From positions 62,001-126,000 of the forward strand of contig JAAKBF010000235.1 of the NCBI GenBank assembly GCA_012656075.1: a stretch of 64,000 nucleotides of DNA, written 5' to 3'. A program made the position numbers and the translations under genes. Source of the DNA: Phytophthora hibernalis. Lineage: Eukaryota; Oomycota; Peronosporomycetes; Peronosporales; Peronosporaceae. Below are positions 42,742-52,256 of this stretch, in pieces (within the stretch, counting starts at the first letter, position 1; each line of letters opens with the position of its first letter). The notes beneath the pieces are model-generated. The model was not told the origin of the DNA. It did not search any database and saw only the letters and a list, made by a program, of their open reading frames with translations.

Positions 42742-42996
42742 GTGGTGCAATCAATAAATTCCACTATTCGAGTCATAGAACAGCCACAATCATGGTGCTA
42801 TCAATAAACTCCACTATTCGAGTCATGCAACGGACATTTATAACGGTAATCACATGGCGTGGTGCTATCAATAAATTCCACTATTCGAGTCATAGAACAG
42901 CCACAATCATGGTGCTATCAATAAACTCCACTGTTCGAGTCATGCAACGAACATTTATAACGGTAATCACATGGTGTGGTGCTTTCAATAAATGCT
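42742..42996 (+). repeat. 117-bp tandem repeat at the Polinton right end
   Basis: Units start at 42,742, 42,859 and 42,976 (2.2 copies, period 117). Each unit has two half-units that share TCAATAAAYTCCACTATTCG and AGTCAT, so the core word occurs four times plus a truncated copy. It lies upstream of the last ORF and inside the right TIR. Confidence 0.88.
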
Positions 42997-43070
42997 TCTT
43001 TTTGTATTTGATTATAATAATTACCGTCATCCACGTGTTGGCGTACAGCGATGACATTTTCAAATTCACC

Positions 43071-43466
43071 ATGTCGACCCCACCCGCAGAGCTCTATCAC
43101 CACACCCGTGTACCAGAACACGCTAGACTGTTATGTTCAGCTTGCCGATCAACTCTAGTGCCAGCGCCTTTCCGGCCCGTCTTCTGCCACCATTGTCGGA
43201 ACAACCAGACCCCGATTACAGGATGGGCATTCTTGCACAACTACGAAATCGAGCTTCTGAACCTGCTACGCGCGCATGATCAAGTGAAGCAATGCCTCGC
43301 ATACGTGAAACATGAAGTAAACGAAGCGAATATGCGCCAGCTCAACGAAGAGTTCGGGAGTAATATGCAAATTGGAGAGGGCACCCCACGCATCGCAACG
43401 CCTGACTTGGAGTCAATCGACGGAGACAGTATCGACAGTGTCTTTAGCAGCGGCGATGAACTGTAA
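43071..43466 (+). CDS. small zinc-ribbon-like Polinton protein
   Basis: The frame is open from 42,792 through the tandem repeat, but the ATG at 43,071 (MSTPPAELYHHTRVPEHARL) is the more credible start and gives 131 residues. CSAC (residues 22-25) and CHHC (about 40-43) are spaced like a four-Cys zinc ribbon. The rest is helical and ends in an acidic Ser/Asp tail (SIDGDSIDSVFSSGDEL). A regulatory role at the element end is possible. Family unknown. Confidence 0.6.
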   Translation: MSTPPAELYHHTRVPEHARLLCSACRSTLVPAPFRPVFCHHCRNNQTPITGWAFLHNYEIELLNLLRAHDQVKQCLAYVKHEVNEANMRQLNEEFGSNMQIGEGTPRIATPDLESIDGDSIDSVFSSGDEL

Positions 43467-43579
43467 GCTACAGTCACCAAAGATAACACCAGAGATATCA
43501 ATTAATACAATTTTCTTTCAGATGGATCACCTAACTTGTAAATTATTTTTTAAATCCTATACAAAATTTATCTTAGAGC

Positions 43580-43773
43580 TCTGACTGGTCGAGATGATTT
43601 GAACCTGCTGCTGAAGCGTTGGATGTTTCTCTCGCTCTCAGGTGGTCGAGAGGTCGCGCCTTCTGCAACACCCCTGTTTAATAGGTACGCCTAAACCTCT
43701 TCTGCGTATTAAATTAGCGTAAGAAAAGGCGAAATTGAAAAATTCACGGAGTGGTGTACTGAATGTTACTACT
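43580..43773 (-). repeat. Polinton right terminal inverted repeat
   Basis: It is 194 bp, ending ...GAATGTTACTACT. It is the inverted partner of 25,907-26,100 with one mismatch. Confidence 0.96.
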
Positions 43774-43779
43774 TGGATC
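43774..43779. other. Polinton target-site duplication, right copy
   Basis: TGGATC directly follows the right terminus and equals 25,901-25,906. Confidence 0.95.
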
Positions 43780-44847
43780 TCTTACGTCCAATTCCAGGGT
43801 AAGAACCCGTACGAGCTCATTCTGGTAAAACTTTCGGTACACTACAACGAAGCAGGCCTCGCGAAGATGCTGGTTACGGCAAATCAGAACGGTAAAACGA
43901 CGCATGTTGCTTATCAGTTGCAGAAGGTGCAGCTAAAACAATGGAAGAGAGATGGAAAATCATCCGATGATTCTTACAACCTTCTCAAGCTGAACCTTGA
44001 AGGAAAGTATATTTTGGCTAACCCGATGCTAACTACTTGGATCTCCTACACGACGAGCCTAAAAGAGAACCCGTACCAACTCTTGCTGGTTAAGTTGATG
44101 AAGCGCTACGACGATGCAACTCTCTCAAAAATGTTAGTAGTACCGAACCGAAATTATGGTATTGCAACCAGATTGGAGGAGTTACGGTGGGGAGTTGGCT
44201 GAATGACGGAAAAACAGCAGATGATGTTTTCAAGCTTCTACAAATAAACAAGGAGGGGATAGATTGTTTGAGAGTCCAGCCTGGAGTGTCTGGATTTCCT
44301 ATTTGACCAAACTGGACAAGGAGAACCCGGATGAATTGATGTTCATGGTACTGAAAAGGCACTACGTGTGGCGAAGATGGCTACTCTAGCCAACAGAAAG
44401 ATGAGTACAGAGGACATTGGCATGAAGTTGAGGGAAGAGTTGTGGCGTAGTCAAGGAAAAGATGGATCCGATATTTTCAAACTGTTGAAGCTCGACAAAG
44501 AAGGAAATGATTTATTTGCCAGCTCAGCTATTGGCACATGGATTTCATACGTGGAGAGGCTCCATAAAGTTGACAAGAAATCGCCGGATGTGATGTCGCA
44601 AATTGATAGGCGATTTGGCGACATGGAGTTGGCGAGGATGATTGGCTTTGCAAAACAGCAAGAACCGACGAAAAAGTTTGTCACTGAGCTGCAGGACCTA
44701 CAGTTCAAGCAGTGGCTCGGTGTTGGATTTACCCCCAAAGACATCTCGGACAGAATCGTTTTATCTAAATTCTTCGATACCAGGAACACTAGGGTAATGC
44801 TCGACTACCACGACTTTTGGAAGGCCAAAGCAGCAAGCATTGGTTAA
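43774..44847 (+). pseudogene. LWY-repeat effector, 3' half (split by the Polinton)
   Basis: The coding sequence interrupted at 25,906 resumes here with WISYVQFQGKNPYELILVKL. Further LWY-type modules follow, each with a Leu-rich helix, a TWISY-type motif (about 43,774, 44,034, 44,285, 44,535) and a K-W or Q-W segment (VQLKQWKRDGKSSDDSYNLL; LQFKQWLGVGFTPKDISDRI). Frames change near 44,165-44,280 and 44,370. The final clean frame (44,368-44,847) ends DYHDFWKAKAASIG. Joined with the 5' half, the pre-insertion gene would be about 1,980 bases, a long multi-module effector. The insertion inactivates it. Confidence 0.82.
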
Positions 44848-46004
44848 ACGTATCTCAGGTGTTGTGCTTTGGAAGATCCGGGATATGGCCATGAGCAGTA
44901 GTGCATACCAGCACTAAAAATAAAACACACATTTCCAAAAATATTCCTCCAGCAATCCGCCTCGTTTTTTAGGTGTGCAAAGTTCTTGATGCGAACACGT
45001 CGCAACGGAAACCGTTCTGGATTTTAGTGGGAAAACGTGGTTATATAGATGCTCCACTTGTGATAACTTGAATAACGTATGATTCAACTGCATTCTTGGT
45101 CCTTTTAAAACGATAAATTTTTGTCTGAGTTACGAGACCATAAAATTTATACAAAATTTATGGTCCATAATACTGTAGTATGATATTATTGACACTCTTG
45201 GCTCGGTAGTACTTCTGAGGTACTGCAGTGGCAGTGCAAATAACAGTACTACTAACGCTGACGAAATCGTTTGAACTTGTCATGTTAACGTTAACTACCG
45301 GGTAATACACGTAATAGCATTTGAACGAATAAGCCGTGAGGTCGTGTTTTGAAATCAGGGCGGTGGTCTCTGGTAGCATGATAACCGGGCATGCGTGTCG
45401 GTCAGGTTTTGGAAGACGTCACAAGCGTGCGGGGTCTCGGCTGTGCACGGCTCCCCAAACAGTCACATAAAGACCAGCGCCGACAAGATTGAGATCGAAA
45501 ATCTCCGGGGAGCGATCGTGTACAGCCATCGAGTAGAAGATCACGATGGACAGTAAAAACTGCTCGAACACGTGCGGGGTCTCAACCACAATCGTCGTCA
45601 CGAAGTATCACAGCAAGTTGTACGTTTGAGCAGCACGCTCGCGGTAGAACGCAGCATGGTCCTTTGAGAATACAGGACGTAAATTTCAAGCTCACTTCGC
45701 AATGTGCAGCACACTCCCTCAGTGATTAAATGAGATTCCAGCAAGAATATGCTTGTACTTCCCAAGGCCGCTTCTTTAATCAGCCGAATGTCTACTTCAT
45801 CAAACTCAAATTCGTCTTCCGTCAATGTCTACTTCATCAAACTCAAATTCGTCTTCAATCATGATTACCTACACAGATTTCAGAACTTCTTCGGAATGGA
45901 GGCACGCTTGCTATTTGACTCAAGTCTTGGAAATCAATAGACTACCTAAATAAGAACTGCTCACCAATTGTTCGCTGTCTACGACTCGTTGATTACGAGA
46001 CATT
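44848..46004. other. intergenic, tandem duplication inside, no secure gene
   Basis: A 37-bp tandem duplication (AATGTCTACTTCATCAAACT and on) lies at about 45,787-45,860. It falls in a minus-strand frame (45,598-45,825) beginning MTEDEFEFDEVDIRLIKEAA that has some protein-like character but no known family. Other frames look like shadows. Confidence 0.4.
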
Positions 46005-46445
46005 TCAAATGGTGTAGTAGTTGGCGCTGTAGCGCTCCCACAGATCTTTGTACTTTTTGCCGCACAAGTTATGGAGCTTGGTCTGGAGGCTGCTTGGAGT
46101 GTACCCGTACGCCTTCGTATCTCTTGAACTCTTTAATACCGCTCATCATCTGATGAGCTTCGACGTGCTGAAGAGGTTAGCACCGCGAGTCCGCTCTTCC
46201 TCGTCTTGGTCTTCGTCGGTTTTGACGTCATTGTCACCGTCTTTTTCTTCGTCGTCGTTATCGTCTTCGTCTTCCTCGTAGTGGAATCGCAAGAGCCTCT
46301 TCTCGTTGACCGCGCCGATTGAGAGCCCAGCAACATCAGGAGAGTCTACCTTGGACAGGTTGATACGCTTGGGGTCCGCACAAATGACGTCGAACTTTGC
46401 AAGGAGTGTGGCAGTCGCTTGCAGGACGAAGTAGTCGATACGCAT
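46005..46445 (-). pseudogene. RxLR-dEER effector, probable frameshift near the middle
   Basis: The ATG at 46,445 begins MRIDYFVLQATATLLAKFDV with cleavage likely after ICA, a standard Peronosporales effector signal peptide. EKRLLRFHYEEDEDDNDDEE gives RLLR, then a long acidic spacer, then DQDEEERTRG as the dEER. The frame stops at about 46,146. Another frame continues (KAYGYTPSSLQTKLHNLCGK then KYKDLWERYSANYYTI) to 46,005. That tail has a W-Y pattern of effector domains and suggests a one-base break near 46,150. If the stop is real, the protein is a short effector of about 100 residues. Confidence 0.7.
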
Positions 46446-46552
46446 TGTTGGTCTTGGAGTCGAGTAGAGAGCTTGGGTACTTGAAAGCAAAATGCGAAGT
46501 GATTCTTCAGGTTTGTCAAGACTCGCACCAGCTATCGTTCTCGGGCAGCTTG

Positions 46553-47029
46553 AATGACACAACCACTTAGACCATGATATTATGGTCACGATACTACTGT
46601 CGCTATATTACGGCGCCACCGTCTCAATTTTAATCGTTTTAGATGCTGTTGAGAAACTGGCTCTAAAACGGGCATATAAAGAGCCTGCATGTATTATTAA
46701 GAATAACACTCGCGTGTCCGGCCATTTTTCCTGTCGTCTTCTACGCTACCCATTTCTCGATCCTCTCCCTTGCATGGCTTGGAGATGAAGGTAAAATGGA
46801 CAGTTTCCCGCAGGATTTATCGCATCGATTTCGTGTATAAATCGGCCACCTACAAACATTTTTTGTTATTCTTAATCCCATTTTAGCTCTTTCTATGCGC
46901 GCTTTTTGGAGCCCGTTTCTAACAGCATTTAAAACGATTAAAATTGAGACGGTGGCCGCAACGACCGGCCGTAATATAGCGACAGTAATATCGTGGCCAT
47001 ATTATCATGGTCTAAGTGTTGTGCCATTC
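46553..47029. mobile_element. MITE with long (~100 bp) terminal inverted repeats
   Basis: The left end (ACTTAGACCATGATATTATG and on through CTGTCGCTATATTACGG and CACCGTCTCAATTTTAATCG) pairs with the right end (46,880-47,029) over about 100 bp, with small differences and one short extra segment. The centre (46,718-46,837) matches the repeat at 16,376-16,507. The outermost bases are uncertain by about 10 bp and no target duplication was proven. It lies next to the 3' end of the broken RxLR paralogue. Confidence 0.7.
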
Positions 47030-47083
47030 CTTCAAATAGCTGAACCAGGTTTAGTGCATGTAGTACTACGTAGGTCACTCAGC

Positions 47084-47608
47084 TCATGGCATTGGAACCC
47101 TATTAGTTGTGGTACTCAACCAGTCCCGGTAACGTGACCCAATTGCAAGAGCGTCCTCTTTCGTCCTGCCAGCAACAACCAGCTCGTCAATGGCGTCAAC
47201 ATCCTTGAGTTTTGCCTTGAACCACTCTCCAAACTTCGGGTAAATCTGGTCATCTCTATCACTCCGCGAAACCTTGAACATATTGGCCCACTTCAGCTTC
47301 GCCGCTTCCCTTTCAGCCTTCTTTGCGGCAGCTGCCGCCTTTTCTCGCCGCAAATGATGCTTTGACAGCGTCTGCTCCAGGGATTTTCAGCTTCTTCAAG
47401 AAATCAAAGTTCAGCGCTCGTTCTTCCTCATCGTTGTTTCCGCCTTGATCAGCAGCCAAGTCTCTCAGAAACCTTTTCTCGCCGCCCCCTGAATTTCATC
47501 GAGCACGTCGATCGACGGAATCTTAGAGGAGGATGTCTTCTTGTCAGCGCTGGCAAGTTCGAGGAACATGGCTGCAGCTAGGAGGAGCAGAATGCCGAGC
47601 GAGCGCAT
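47084..47608 (-). pseudogene. RxLR effector paralogue of 23,290-23,823, frameshifted at the RxLR
   Basis: The ATG at 47,608 begins MRSLGILLLLAAAMFLELAS, nearly the same signal peptide as the intact copy. The frame breaks at the RxLR position (GEKRFLR in the intact gene; here a small insertion gives EIQGAARKGF). The other frames resume with DLAADQGGNNDEEERA, and from 47,353 with AAAAAKKAEREAAKLKWANM to the end at 47,084, where the last 12 residues differ from the paralogue. The two copies are inverted relative to each other on either side of the Polinton-split effector, and similarity continues into the 3' flank. Confidence 0.8.
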
Positions 47609-47959
47609 GTTTTGACGTTTGCTCGGTTCAAAGCTTATTGGTAAATGAGTAGACATGCAGTATATCGGTCCTATTCCTACCTTACCTCGCCATTGAGAGA
47701 TTGTCCCGATTCTACAACCACGTAAACTTACAAATGCGTCAACATCAATAATATCGGTACTGTACCGGTATGCAGCAGGCCAAGTCCGCAATGTTTTCCA
47801 AGAGCATCTCCACTGCAACATCCATTGCACCAGTTTTGCTTCCCACTTCCGCCACGCCGATGCATCTGGTTCACATACAACACCACCTTCCAACTGAAGC
47901 TTGTTCACAGTCGTCCGATGAAAAATATTAAAATCTGAGGGTGCACGCGTGTATTGCCG

Positions 47960-49210
47960 CTAGTTGAGCTCATCCTGAATGCCCTGTTCCGTGATGGAGT
48001 AGATGGCCTCCGACTCAGGTAGGATGGGAGAGTCGACGACCTTCATCACACGGTTCTCACCACGACCCTTTTTCAGGCGGAGTCTGTACAATTCGTATCA
48101 TAAATGTTACTACCAGCCTGTAAAACTCAATTAAAAACCTGACATACCTGGTGCATGACGCATGGGCCATGATGTTGCCCCAATAGGCTGGAGCGGGTCC
48201 TTGGCAAACATTCCGGAGTCGGGGTTTGCAGTCATCTGTACACGAAAAATAATACAAATGATCAAAATTCACACCGCGCCATTCTGTGTAGATCGGAACC
48301 AATTCGAAGACGAACCTGGTTGGTGATGACGACTGCAACACCGAACTCGTCCGCCATTCTAGTCAGCGCACGCAGGAACCTAACACAAAAACGAAGCAGT
48401 AAGTACGCCCTTCGATCCTCTTCCACATGCAACCTACTTTGCCAGCTCCTGCTGCCGAGCAGCCAGTTCTCCTCGACCGGAGTAGTCCGTTCTGAACAGC
48501 GCCGTGGCACTATCAACGATCACCAGTGCGAACCGCGACTCCGCCATCATGGCCGAGGCCTGCACCAACAACTGCATCTGATGCTCCGAGTTGTACGCGC
48601 GTGCAAAGGCGACATTATCCAACACACTATCACCGTCCAAGCCGTATCTCTCCGCAATGGCCTGCAATCTCTGCGGCCGAAACGTGCCTTCCGTGTCAAT
48701 AAACAGCGCCTTTCCCTCTCCTCCGCCGCGATCCACAGGCAATTGACACGTCACACAGAGCTGATGACAGAGCTGCGTCTTGCCCGTCCGGAACTCCCCG
48801 AACAATTCCGTAATCGAGCCCGTCTCCACTCCGCCCTTCAGAAGTTCATCCACCGCGTTCGAGCCCGTCGACAACGTAATTAAATCTTTCCTGCTCTCCA
48901 GCACATCCGCCGCCTAAAAAAAAAAAAAATAAAACCTTAAATAAAAAATGAAAAAATCCGGCAGGGCTCCGCCGCGTCGGCTCCCACTAATATAAATCCT
49001 TACCGTCGTGAAGCCCACATTAACCATGTCTCGGGCAGCTTTCAGCATCTTGTCCGCCTTCACTTCACTAATTCCTTTAATGTTCACGAGCTGCTTCTTT
49101 GTAGCCATCGCCACGGCGTCCACCGTATGCATACCGGCCTCCTTGAGTTTATTCACGTCCGTGGCATTAATGCCCGCTTGTTCCAGGATACTCACCAGTC
49201 GAGGCCCTTG
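47960..49210 (-). CDS. RAD51: RAD51-family recombinase, six or more exons
   Basis: GT-AG exons: 49,004-49,210 (HhH domain: LEQAGINATDVNKLKEAGMH, NIKGISEVKADKMLKAARDM), 48,438-48,913 (Walker A GEFRTGKTQ, VTCQLPVDRGGGEGKALFID, Walker B LVIVD), 48,316-48,379 (DEFGVAVVITNQ), 48,148-48,235 (TANPDSGMFAKDPLQPIGGN) and 47,960-48,083 (LKKGRGENRVMKVVDSPILP). The first exon with the ATG lies further right and was not found. Residues match RAD51 best (CQLPVDRGGGEGKA); DMC1 is the alternative. It would drive strand exchange in homologous recombination in the nucleus. All five exons are in frame and intact. Confidence 0.92.
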
Positions 49211-49572
49211 CTGCAAGTAATTTATATATATAATTTAACATAAAATAAAATACGAAATAAATGACGCCGCCTTTTGCAACTGCAACAAATAAGTTGCAGT
49301 TGCCCACATTTGCACTGCAAAAGCGACCGAACGCACCATCTCGTGGTGCTCCACCCCATGTCCTGCTCCTCCTCCTGGTACTGCATGGCTCGTCTCTCGT
49401 CTCGTACTGCAGTTACACGCCCAAGTCGCTTGCTGTCTGCTGGCGAAATTTTAATAATGCGGAATGGTATTTTATCCCGCCAACAATCAACGGACCAGCA
49501 CTCTCGTTCGTACTTAAGAGGGTGGCGATCTTGAAGTGGCGCAAAAGGTGAGTTGCAGAGGTTTCGGAGAGG

Positions 49573-51343
49573 ATGCGCTGGGGTTTTGCGCTTGTGGTTT
49601 GCAGCGCGTGGTACTGCGTTTTTGCAGTGCGTGGCGAACAGGTGGAGGTCGTGATGGGCGTGGACGGCGAAGTGGACGGTTTTAGCGCAAAAAGCGACGA
49701 ATTGCAGCCGAAATCGACTGGGAATTTGCAGGAGGGTGCGAATTTGCAGGAGAGTGCAAATTTGCAGCAGAATGTCGAGATGATGACGACGTTGCAGCAG
49801 GAGTTGACGGCGGTGGAGGGATGGTGAAGTTGCAGGAGAAGAAGTTGCAACTACTCGAGGCGATGCGAAAAGTTTCGCTGCAAAACCTGCAACAAGACGA
49901 GGTGCAATTCAGAAAAGTGGACGTGGCGCAAATGCTCGAGCGGAGGATGGACGCTGCAATTGCAGAGAGTGTCGCAGAGTTTCATGCGTTTGACGAGTTT
50001 TTCGTCGAACGCGCGGCGGTGCAACTGCAAAAGCGCGTGGTGGACGTGCAAATGGTGAAAATTCGAGCAAGTGCAAAAGAGCTCGTTGCAGTTGCGTATT
50101 TCGACGGTTTTGTGGACTTTTGCACGTCTTCGGGGATGAGCTGCTAACGGTTAAAACCGAGCGAAAAGGGATTAAATCCATTTCGCTGGCCTTTCAAGAC
50201 GATCAACCGTGTTTAATCGTGACTTTTACCACCCCCATGATCGCACTATATGCGTTAAACCTCGCTGAAACGGATAAAACGGGTAAAACTACCCTATCGG
50301 GACCGCAATACGTACTGAGTATTGGAGAGCAGCATACTGTGCAAATGGCAGCAATGCCTACAACTGTAGCGATTGCGAGGTCTTCACGCCAAATTGTCGT
50401 GGCTGTAGCGCAAATTGACGGAATTATCGACTTTTAGCGCTCAATGGGACGAGTTTGCGGCAAATGCAGACGAAATCTGTCATTACTGCGATGGAAACGA
50501 GACGAAACCTTTTAGCGTTCAGTAATGGGACGGATATTGTGGTTTTATTCATGACTCGAGCTCAAGATTCCGTGTTTCATTCCTGCTCCGGATCGTCAGC
50601 GGGTGTTTCTTCAATTGCGTTTGATGCAGATCACCATGATATTATGTACGCAGGTACTTTCCGAGGTGAAATTCTTGTTTATTCCGTTAATACTGGATCC
50701 GCTGAAGGTCAAGGCTGTCGACTACTTTCTCGCTCTACTATTACTAAAAACCTCAAGAATTTACTCCAATAAACCTTGCAACTACGAGAAAGTACGTGGT
50801 TGCAGCCGGACCTCGGGATATCACTGTTTTCAACGTGTCGATCTCGCCAAAACAACATGGTGTTTCGCTATCGCAAGTGTGTACAAACCGTGTCGATTCG
50901 CAGTCGAAAGATGGAGCGCCACTTGTTGCGATGGCGTTTTCAGAAGGGGTCATGGGGTCCAATCTCGCCTTCGTGACGGCAAATACTGACGGATTGAGCA
51001 AGTTGGTTCTTCTCCACAGCTTACTACCTAACGAAAGGGAAGTTTCCGACTCCCAGTGGACGACGTTTCTGTATACAGGCACAGTTATCGTTGCAGTTAT
51101 TGGATCCCAGCTTTTATTCGCTGGCAAAGACAATCAAGTGTGAATCCGTGGGACTCGATTGGGAAAACGCACGATAGATCTTACGGAAAGTACGGTGGCC
51201 AAAAAGGCAATGAACACGTGTCTGGCTTTGACGGAGAAGATTTCGGGCGCTACAACTCCCTCAGCGATGATTTGAGAGAAAAGGTTGCTCAAGCGAAAAG
51301 AGGGACTACCCACCGACCGATCGACGATGAAGGAGACTACTAA
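49573..51343 (+). CDS. predicted type I membrane protein with a large luminal domain
   Basis: The ATG at 49,573 starts a signal peptide (MRWGFALVVCSAWYCVFAVR, cleavage near GEQ). Then come a helical Gln/Glu-rich part (VKLQEKKLQLLEAMRKVSLQ), a strand-rich segment that looks like a beta-propeller (VTAMETRRNLLAFSNGTDIV-type repeats; SSIAFDADHHDIMYAGTFRG; YVVAAGPRDITVFNVSISPK), a membrane span near the end (FLYTGTVIVAVIGSQLLFAG) and a hydrophilic tail. Frame changes without clear introns occur near 49,825, 50,130 and 50,437 (both latter at TTTT runs), 50,760 and 51,135, most like base-call errors. Family not recognised. Confidence 0.6.
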
Positions 51344-51345
51344 GT

Positions 51346-52229
51346 TTAAACAGAAAGCTGCGCTGCTTGATTATATCGCGCGTTCCTCTCTTTAGTCAGC
51401 TTGATGAAGGGTGCTAGCTGGAACTTCAGGTGCGACAGAGCCGTAGGGTGTGTCTGAAGTAGTTCAAACGCCACGTTTTCAGGTAGAAAGCCGCATCTCG
51501 CTTCGTCAAAGAGAATAAAATGCTTCTTGAGCCACGTGTACAGCTTGTCAAAGTGCCGCGGATCCTGCAGTTTGTTTTCTTTCGTGACGATGTTGGTAGC
51601 TGGCTCTGCATGGTCTTTGAGTAATTGAAACAGCTCTGATCGGTCGATGCCTCGTTCGTTCGTAGCAGCGTACGTGTGGTAGAGATCTAGGAAACCAACA
51701 AGGCTGTGAATCATATGAATCCATTCTACAGACAAAATCAAAAGACGTACATGCGAACTGCTGCGCTGCTGAGCCGAATTGAATCAACGTGCTCAGAGCA
51801 ACAGAGTACTGATGAAAGGAAATATCAAAGCTTGCGGATGATCCGTCTTCATCTGCACAACTGCATTCAAGAGTGAGGTAAAAACTAACTGTGAGCAGTG
51901 ATTTGGCCGTAATCCCTTACGCTTCTGAGTTATATGAGTTGGCGCAGAAGATGTTGAGGGTTGCATGGTGTTCTTCCAGTACTTCTAGGGCTGCAACAGG
52001 GACTGAAAACATCAAAAGAAGTTAATAAATAGACACAACTTTTACAATTTGATACGCACACGAAGTCTCAGCTGCGAGATCTGCCCAACGTGAACGCACT
52101 GCCTTCTGCTTCTTTCTGCTTGCTATCGCTTTCGGCATCGCAACTTGTGTGAAAGTTTCATCCGTTTCGCTGATGCCGCAGGACAGCGGAAAATAGTTGA
52201 AGTTTTCCCCACCGTCCAAAGCTCTCCAT
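51346..52229 (-). CDS. unrecognised intron-containing gene
   Basis: The exons fit GT-AG rules: about 52,061-52,229 (QVAMPKAIASRKKQKAVRSR then WADLAAETSC), 51,920-52,003 (PVAALEVLEEHHATLNIFCA), about 51,752-51,870 (FDISFHQYSVALSTLIQFGS) and 51,346-51,727 (EWIHMIHSLVGFLDLYHTYA ... AFELLQTHPTALSHLKFQLA). It is helical and cytosolic-looking. No in-frame ATG was found for exon 1, so the start is uncertain. It is divergent from the DENN gene with almost no gap, so they may share a promoter. I do not recognise the family. Confidence 0.55.
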
Positions 52230-52256
52230 GAGAACTTATCCTAGCGTTCATCAACT

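Larger units (their letters stand above)
25907..43773. mobile_element. complete Maverick/Polinton virus-like DNA transposon
   Basis: It spans 17,867 bp with 194-bp terminal inverted repeats that differ at one position by my reading, AG...CT termini and a TGGATC duplication. The content is the full Polinton core set: PolB, chromodomain integrase, adenovirus-like protease, packaging ATPase, major and minor capsid candidates, plus a fibre and accessory genes. Near-identity of the ends and the perfect 6-bp duplication point to a fairly recent insertion, although most large frames carry one or more breaks. It is inserted in the sense strand of an LWY effector. Confidence 0.96.

Noticed and set aside
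42742..42996. CRISPR-like array
   Set aside because: The 117-bp units are contiguous tandem repeats with no variable spacers, in a eukaryotic element.
42792..43070. N-terminal extension of the zinc-ribbon ORF through the tandem repeat
   Set aside because: It is simply translated repeat (SINSTIRVMQRTFITVIT twice). The ATG at 43,071 begins normal-looking protein.
25907..43773. Virophage or free giant-virus fragment instead of a Polinton
   Set aside because: Retroviral-type chromodomain integrase, protein-primed PolB, 6-bp duplication and TIRs together are the Polinton set.
43735..44202. A separate gene starting in the Polinton TIR
   Set aside because: Start is TTG in the TIR; the rest is the effector 3' half. 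Better explained as a junction frame, reported only as a finding.
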